From: Streptomyces katrae | GTDB lineage: Bacteria; Actinomycetota; Actinomycetes; Streptomycetales; Streptomycetaceae | DNA: 64,000 nt | Direction of reading: 5' to 3' | Assembly (NCBI RefSeq): GCF_000717655.1 | Contig: NZ_JNZY01000034.1 | Location: 26,888 to 90,887 of the forward strand | Part shown: piece after piece, positions 59,485 through 64,000 of the stretch | Layout: each line of letters begins with the position of its first letter | Numbering within the stretch: position 1 is the first letter of the stretch | Translations under genes and position numbers: made by a program | Notes under the pieces: generated by a model | What the model was told of the DNA's origin: nothing | Databases searched by the model: none | What the model saw: the letters and a program-made list of their open reading frames with translations, nothing else

Positions 59485-59732
59485 TGTCCCGAAAGCGGAC
59501 ACATCCGTGTGGCAGAATCGGTCGCCTTTCGAGCGAGTCGACGGGAATCCGCTTCCGTTGGCCCGCGTCCCCGCGCGATGATTGCGGACGAACAGGGCTC
59601 GGGCCGAAATGTATTCACCTTCCCAAAAGCCCGCAGCGCAGCCAAGTGTTTTCGTGCCGTTCTCGAGCGCACGTCCACCGGCCCATCGGGGCCCGGCCCC
59701 GTGGCCGGGGTCTTCCACAGAAGGAGTCGTGT

Positions 59733-60641
59733 ATGACCGCCAGCATGCACCCGGCCATGGCCAAGGCCCAGTCCATCGGCGACGCCCTGCCCTGGCTGGC
59801 CCGCCACCAGGGCCGTACGGTCGTCATCAAGCTGGGCGGACACGCCATGGTCAACGAGGACCTGACGGCGGCCTTCGCCCGCGACATCGTCTTCCTGCGC
59901 TACGCCGGGCTGCGGCCCGTGGTGGTGCACGGAGGAGGCCCCCAGATCGATGCCGAGCTCGCACGGCGGGGCCTGGAACGCGAGTTCAGAGCCGGACTGC
60001 GCGTCACCTCGCCGGCCGCGATGGACGTGGTACGGATGGTCCTTGCCGGCCAGGTGCAGCGCGAGCTGGTCGGGCTGATCAACCGCTTCGGCCCGCTCGC
60101 CGTCGGCATGACCGGCGAGGACGCGGACACCATCACCGCGGTGCGGCACGTGCCGTGGATCGACGGGGAACCTGTGGACGTCGGCAGGGTGGGCGACGTC
60201 ACCCGCGTGGACACCGGTGCTCTGGAGAGCCTGCTGGCGGACGGCCGGATCCCCGTGGTCTCGCCGCTCGCGCGCAGCGCGGAGGACGGCCTGGTCTACA
60301 ACGTCAACGCCGACACCGCGGCGGCGGCGCTCGCGACCGCGCTGCGCGCCGAGGCGCTCGTCATGCTGACGGACGTCGCGGGTCTGTACGCGGGCTGGCC
60401 GCACAGTGACGAGGTCATCGAGCGGCTCACGGCCGGCGAGCTGGAGAAGCTCCTGCCGGAGCTGAGCGACGGCATGGTGCCCAAGATGACCGGTTGCCTG
60501 AACGCCGTGCGGGGCGGGGTGGGCGCGGCCCGGGTGATCGACGGACGGGTCCCGCACTCGGTCCTCCTCCAGATGTTCACCGACGAGGGGGTCGGCACGG
60601 TGATCGTGCCGGACCCGGACGAGGCGGAGATCCTGCGGTGA
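59733..60641 (+). CDS. argB: Acetylglutamate kinase (relocated)
   Basis: 302-aa [14 protein letters not shown] near residue 30, [19 protein letters not shown] and GGVGAARV are the ATP and acetylglutamate motifs. It phosphorylates N-acetylglutamate, the second step of ornithine synthesis. ATG 59733 lies behind AAGGAG. Instead of sitting between argJ and argD it is alone, 5.5 kb from argC, behind palindromic operator F. The gene overlaps the next ORF by 4 bp (GTGA). Placing the usually feedback-controlled step under cluster control would raise ornithine during production; that is inference. Confidence 0.96.
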   Translation: MTASMHPAMAKAQSIGDALPWLARHQGRTVVIKLGGHAMVNEDLTAAFARDIVFLRYAGLRPVVVHGGGPQIDAELARRGLEREFRAGLRVTSPAAMDVVRMVLAGQVQRELVGLINRFGPLAVGMTGEDADTITAVRHVPWIDGEPVDVGRVGDVTRVDTGALESLLADGRIPVVSPLARSAEDGLVYNVNADTAAAALATALRAEALVMLTDVAGLYAGWPHSDEVIERLTAGELEKLLPELSDGMVPKMTGCLNAVRGGVGAARVIDGRVPHSVLLQMFTDEGVGTVIVPDPDEAEILR

Positions 60642-61003
60642 GCGATCGAGCGAAGGCGAGGGCAGTGCCCGTGACACGCACACCCGGGGAGCTCACAGTG
60701 GTCCCGCCCCCCTCAGGTCCGCCCCGGAGCGGGCCGCCCGACGGTCTCGTCCGCCTGCGGTTCGCCGATGCGGTCACGCTCGAACGGGCCGGCGCCGCCT
60801 TCGGCGCCGGATCGGGCCCGGGCCTCGGCGAAGCGTGGAGCGACCCGGAGACGCTCACCCTCCGGATCCCCGCCGACGCCGGTATCGAGACCCTGCGGGC
60901 CGTGCTCGCGGTCCTCGACGCGGCGGCGATCACCTCCGAGTCGCTCACCGTGCACACGCACGAACTCGACGACGTCTTCGCCGCGTTCACCAGCCTGTCC
61001 TGA
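60638..61003 (+). CDS. Stand-alone DrrA C-terminal-like (DUF4162-type) protein
   Basis: 121 aa starting at GTG 60638, overlapping the argB stop. After a Pro-rich N-terminus, residues about 40-121 ([16 protein letters not shown] to [11 protein letters not shown]) resemble the C-terminal regulatory domain of DrrA-type ABC ATPases. The real exporter ATPase of this cluster ends in LDDVFLALTD after the same helix-strand pattern. There is no ATPase core, so it cannot drive transport alone. It may be a fragment kept as a modulator or a decayed transporter piece. Function unknown. Confidence 0.7.
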   Translation: MSDRAKARAVPVTRTPGELTVVPPPSGPPRSGPPDGLVRLRFADAVTLERAGAAFGAGSGPGLGEAWSDPETLTLRIPADAGIETLRAVLAVLDAAAITSESLTVHTHELDDVFAAFTSLS

Positions 61004-61043
61004 GCTCCGGCCGGGACCGTTAACGGCGTTAACGCCGTAGGAT

Positions 61044-61072
61044 GGGGCCACCGCCGGTTCGGCGGTGGCCCC
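61044..61072 (+). terminator. Terminator hairpin after argB operon
   Basis: A 13-bp stem (GGGGCCACCGCC with its complement) and a short GTT loop lie 41 bp after the DUF4162-type ORF. Two overlapping palindromes, CCGTTAACGG and GGCGTTAACGCC, stand at 61017-61036. Confidence 0.75.
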
Positions 61073-61105
61073 TCCACGCGTATGACGCCGTGTCACGGCA
61101 GCGGC

Positions 61106-61567
61106 TCAGGCCAGGTCGTCACGGATCACCCGGCGGTGCGCGATGAGCCACCCGCCGCGGCTGCGGACCAGGACGTCCTCCATGACGCACACGTACAGGA
61201 CCTTGGAGCTGCCTCCGTCCGGCGTGGCGTACACCAGGGCCGAGCAGCGGGTGTGCAGCGAGCCGTCCGCCCGGGGCTGTACGTCGAGCATGCCGACCCA
61301 GTGGCTGAGGGGGCTGCCGGCCCGCCGCTGCGCGGCCGCGCCGGTGCGCTCGTAGCGGGCGAGCCCGGCGCGGGCCGGCACCGGCTCGGGCAGGGAGGGC
61401 AGTTCGAGGACGGCGTCCTCGGTGAACGTTCCCGCCCACAGCCCGGTGTCGTGCGCGTCCAGGATCTGCATCTGGAGGGCGTAGAACTGCTGCGCCTCCG
61501 CGTACAGGGCGGCGAACTCCTGGCCCTGGAGCGTACGTCCGGCGGTGGCCACCATCTCGACGGTCAT
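61106..61567 (-). CDS. SnoaL-like / NTF2-fold protein
   Basis: 153-aa protein of the SnoaL-like family (LYAEAQQFYALQMQILD, WAGTFTEDAVLELP, RCSALVYAT, VCVMEDVLVR, WLIAHRRVIRDD). These small cone-shaped proteins include polyketide cyclases, hydroxylases and ring-hydroxylating dioxygenase beta-subunit relatives. ATG 61567 has GGAGG at 8 nt. It lies beyond the argB terminator on the opposite strand, without an LmbU-type palindrome, so membership in the cluster is doubtful. Confidence 0.8.
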   Translation of the reverse strand: MTVEMVATAGRTLQGQEFAALYAEAQQFYALQMQILDAHDTGLWAGTFTEDAVLELPSLPEPVPARAGLARYERTGAAAQRRAGSPLSHWVGMLDVQPRADGSLHTRCSALVYATPDGGSSKVLYVCVMEDVLVRSRGGWLIAHRRVIRDDLA

Positions 61568-61646
61568 GATCCAAGCCTCCAGGGAGTCCGTACTCGGTAC
61601 GGACAGTCTTTGAGGCTCGGATCGAGCATCCTTCAAAAACTCCTCA

Positions 61647-61673
61647 AGCACTCCCGCCGGCGGTGGGAGTGCT
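61647..61673. terminator. Hairpin between SnoaL-like and glyoxalase-cupin genes
   Basis: AGCACTCCC / GGGAGTGCT, a 9-bp stem, lies downstream of the glyoxalase-cupin gene on the minus strand. It probably ends that transcript. Confidence 0.6.
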
Positions 61674-61699
61674 CGAGGGACCGGTCCGGCGCGGGGCTG

Positions 61700-62485
61700 T
61701 CACCGGGCCCAGGGCAGCCCGCGGGTGCCCTCGGTGCCGGGCACGCAGACCACGCCGTCTGCGCGCATCGCGACGTGGGCCTCGGCCGCCTGCGGGGCGT
61801 GGACCTGCCGGAGCACTTCCGGCGGCAGGACGAGGGTCTGGCCGGCGGCGACCTTCTCGGTGCGGCCGCCGCAGGTGACCTCGAGGACGCCGGCGGTCAC
61901 CGTCCAGACCTGCTCGCGGCTGACGGAGTGCTCGGGGCCGCTCCGGCCGGCCTCCATCGCGACGGTCCAGGTACTGAGTTCCGTACTGCCGCGGCTGGGA
62001 GCGGCCAGGCCGGTCATGCGGGCGTTCGGGGACTCGGTGACGTTCTCGGCGGTGGGGGTGATCACGAGCATGGCGGGGTACTCCTCGGTCTGTGCAGGCT
62101 CGTCGGGGGTGGCCCATTCGACGAGCTGGACGACGATTCCGTTCGGGTCGGTCAGCTGGAACAGCCGCTCGCCCCAGGGTTCTTCGCGCAGCGGCATGGT
62201 GACCGGGGCTCCGGCCTCGCGCAGGCGCCGCTCCTCGGCTTCGATGCCGGTGACGGTGAGCGCGAAGATCAGGCCGGTGGCCTGCCGGTCACGCTGTTCG
62301 GCCGGGAGCACTTCGCTGCCGCGGCGCAGCAGCACGATGTCGGCGGCGGCATCCTCGCCACGGGTCAGGGACGCGAAGCCGTCGGCGGCCATGGCGACCG
62401 CATAGCCGAGGTGCGTGCAGAAGAAGTCGCGGGAGGCGGCCACGTCGGCGACGGTGAGGGACAGGGTGGAGGCGGTCACGTTCAA
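61700..62485 (-). CDS. Glyoxalase (VOC)-cupin fusion protein
   Basis: 261 aa in two parts. Residues about 1-125 are a VOC/glyoxalase fold (VADVAASRDFFCTHLGY, LFQLTDPNGIVVQLVEW). Residues about 155-255 are a small cupin (EQVWTVTAGVLEVT, AAGQTLVLPPEVLRQVHAP). The start TTG 62485 has AGGAGA at 5 nt; GTG 62479 is the alternative. The substrate is unknown. It is likely a stress or small-molecule-binding enzyme outside the cluster. Confidence 0.8.
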   Translation of the reverse strand: MNVTASTLSLTVADVAASRDFFCTHLGYAVAMAADGFASLTRGEDAAADIVLLRRGSEVLPAEQRDRQATGLIFALTVTGIEAEERRLREAGAPVTMPLREEPWGERLFQLTDPNGIVVQLVEWATPDEPAQTEEYPAMLVITPTAENVTESPNARMTGLAAPSRGSTELSTWTVAMEAGRSGPEHSVSREQVWTVTAGVLEVTCGGRTEKVAAGQTLVLPPEVLRQVHAPQAAEAHVAMRADGVVCVPGTEGTRGLPWAR

Positions 62486-62544
62486 GGTGTCTCCTGCCGG
62501 GTCGGCCGCGTCGGGTCCGGGCGCTGCATCATGTGCACGGGTGC

Positions 62545-63147
62545 TCAGCCGGCGCTGCTCTCGTCGGCGGCCCTGGTGTAGGTGAGGATGAGGTTTCCGC
62601 TCTCGAACACGTGGCTGTCCGTGAGGCGGAAGGTGCGCGGCGAGAAGCCGGCGCGGAAGAGCGGGATGCCGGCGCCGGCCACGACCGGGTACTGCTTGAC
62701 GATCAGCTCGTCGATCTCGGGGAGCAGCTGGCCGGCCAGGTCGGCGCCGCCGCAGAGCCAGATCCCGAGCCCGTCCTCCTGCTTGAGCTTGCGGACCAGG
62801 GCGACCGGGTCCTCGGCGGTCACCTCGACGGCCGGGTCCGGGCTGGTGGTGAGCGAGCGGGAGAGCACGATCTGCCGCAGGTGGGCGTACGGGCTGGAGA
62901 CGCCGGCGGGCAGGCCCGGGGCATAGGTGCCTCGGCCCATGAGCACGGTGTCGAAGCGGGTGTTGGGCACGTCCTCGGCGACACCGAGGGCGGCGCGGCC
63001 CGCGGTCGGGAGGGTGTCCGGGTACTCGGCGGCCAGGTGCGGGACGTAGTCCTCGGTGACGTGCGCCATGAGGAAGTCGAAGCTGCCGTCAGGGGCGGCG
63101 ATGTAGCCGTCGATGGAGGTGCCGACGAAGTAGGTGAGCTTGCGCAT
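62545..63147 (-). CDS. Dihydrofolate reductase-like (RibD C-terminal family) protein
   Basis: 200 aa with the family layout: YFVGTSIDGYIAAPDGSFDF at the N-terminus, TVLMGRGTYAPG, IVLSRSL, GIWLCGGADLAGQLL and a final strand ILTYTR. Typically a NADPH-dependent reductase of unknown substrate. It is divergent from a TetR gene across 101 bp containing two direct repeats, so it is probably that regulator's target. Confidence 0.88.
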   Translation of the reverse strand: MRKLTYFVGTSIDGYIAAPDGSFDFLMAHVTEDYVPHLAAEYPDTLPTAGRAALGVAEDVPNTRFDTVLMGRGTYAPGLPAGVSSPYAHLRQIVLSRSLTTSPDPAVEVTAEDPVALVRKLKQEDGLGIWLCGGADLAGQLLPEIDELIVKQYPVVAGAGIPLFRAGFSPRTFRLTDSHVFESGNLILTYTRAADESSAG

Positions 63148-63166
63148 CCAGTTCCGTTCACTCGGG

Positions 63167-63240
63167 ATAATTTTGCGATGGAGGTAACTTTACGCCGAGC
63201 CACTTCCGTCGGTCAAGCATAATTTTGCCCTGGATGTAAG
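63167..63240. repeat. Two 22-bp direct repeats in the TetR/reductase promoter
   Basis: ATAATTTTGCGATGGAGGTAAC (63167-63188) and a copy with four differences (63219-63240) are 52 bp apart. They are the likely operators, one near each divergent start. Confidence 0.6.
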
Positions 63241-63248
63241 ATTGCTCC

Positions 63249-63887
63249 ATGGGTACCGAGATGGGGCTCCGCGAGTCCAAGAAGCAGGAGACCAGACAGC
63301 GGATCTCCGACTGCGCGACCAGGCTCTTCATCGAGCAGGGCTTCGAACAGACCACCATCGCCGAGATCGCCGCCGCGGCACGCGTGGCCAAGAAGACGGT
63401 GACCAACTACTTCGCCCGCAAGGAAGACCTGGCCCTCGACCGGCACGAGGCGTTCACCGAGGGCCTGGCCCGGACCGTCGCCGAACGCGGGCCGGGCGAA
63501 GAGCCGCTCACCGCCCTGGGCCGGACGTTCCGCGCCGCCCTGCTGGAACACAGCCCCGTCGTCGGCTTCACCGGCCCCGCCTTCGCCCGCATGGTCGCCG
63601 ACAGCCCCACCCTCACCGCCCGGCTGCGCGAACTGCACGACCAGCGGGAGGAAGCCCTCGCCGCGGCCCTGGCCGCCGCAGCCCCGGACCACGCCCCGGC
63701 CATCGCACCCCGGGCCGCCGCCGCGCTGATCGCCGCAGCGGACCGCCTGCTGTTCCGGCGCATCCAGGAGCTCACCCTGGCCGGCCGCACCGACGACCAG
63801 ATCGAGGCCACGCTGCTCCCGGAGACCGACCACCTCCGCGCCATGCTCGGCGCCGCACTGGAGGCGGACCCTGTCACACGCCTGTGA
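63249..63887 (+). CDS. TetR-family transcriptional regulator
   Basis: 212 aa. N-terminal HTH: KKQETRQRISDCATRLFIEQ, then TTIAEIAAAARVAKKTVTNY and FARKEDL. The C-terminal helical ligand domain is Ala-rich. It probably represses itself and the divergent reductase through the 22-bp repeats. No link to the depsipeptide cluster is visible. Confidence 0.94.
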   Translation: MGTEMGLRESKKQETRQRISDCATRLFIEQGFEQTTIAEIAAAARVAKKTVTNYFARKEDLALDRHEAFTEGLARTVAERGPGEEPLTALGRTFRAALLEHSPVVGFTGPAFARMVADSPTLTARLRELHDQREEALAAALAAAAPDHAPAIAPRAAAALIAAADRLLFRRIQELTLAGRTDDQIEATLLPETDHLRAMLGAALEADPVTRL

Positions 63888-63890
63888 CAG
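63871..63890. terminator. Hairpin at the TetR stop codon
   Basis: CTGTCACA / TGTGACAG, an 8-bp perfect stem with a 4-nt loop, overlaps the TetR stop. The remaining 110 bp to the window end hold nothing recognisable. Confidence 0.45.
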
Positions 63891-64000
63891 TCGACGGACG
63901 GCGTCGTGAAGGTACGGGCGCAGGATTTTAAGCAGGACAAACCGGACATTCGACTACATGTCCACCTGCTTCCGAGGGCGCGAGCAGAGATGACCGATCC

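Noticed and set aside
59518..59535. TCGGTCG and TCGAGCG heptamers 11 bp apart before argB
   Set aside because: Only two repeats, not well conserved between themselves, so not reported as a SARP site.

Overview
The window is high-GC actinomycete DNA, almost certainly from Streptomyces or a close relative. It shows GTG/ATG starts behind GGAGG-type ribosome sites, strong third-position G/C bias, a small SARP regulator, LmbU-family regulators, and large modular PKS and NRPS genes. It holds most of one PKS-NRPS biosynthetic gene cluster. The left edge cuts through a PKS gene, so the cluster continues to the left. The right boundary is probably near 61 kb.

Left block (1-15531, minus strand): one operon reads carrier protein, cytochrome P450, a thioesterase-like protein with a Cys nucleophile, a KSQ loading PKS, a PKS extension module with KR and a probably dead DH, and a fully reducing PKS module that runs off the window. 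The predicted polyketide starts from propionyl, made by decarboxylating methylmalonyl, then adds methylmalonyl and malonyl units. A divergent FAD hydroxylase (15924-17438) faces this operon.

Central block (17507-46966, minus strand): four NRPS genes with six modules in total, a DrrAB-type exporter, a type II thioesterase, a flavin monooxygenase, a free carrier protein and a free adenylation enzyme. Three adenylation domains carry piperazate-type pocket residues and one carries a threonine code. Two separate genes end in C-A-T-TE. The one at 17507 is preceded by a decayed NRPS tail, a scar of a lost upstream gene.

Right block (47099-61003): two LmbU-family regulators, two MbtH-like proteins, a type II thioesterase, a SARP, an ornithine supply set (argC, argJ, argD, and a relocated argB), ornithine N5-hydroxylase (KtzI type) and piperazate synthase (KtzT type). 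Together these make ornithine, then N5-hydroxyornithine, then piperazate for the NRPS. A secreted serine-hydrolase homologue that has lost every catalytic residue lies among them. From 61106 to 63887 the genes (SnoaL-like protein, glyoxalase-cupin fusion, DHFR-like reductase, TetR regulator) look unrelated to the cluster.

The architecture suggests an azinothricin/polyoxypeptin-type cyclic depsipeptide with a polyketide acyl side chain and up to three piperazates. The most striking unlisted signal is an 18-bp palindrome (TGTCYYGYCGRCRRGACA-like). It recurs in six intergenic regions and heads nearly every transcription unit of the cluster. It matches the CGCCGGCG core I recall for LmbU binding, so it probably defines the cluster's own regulon.
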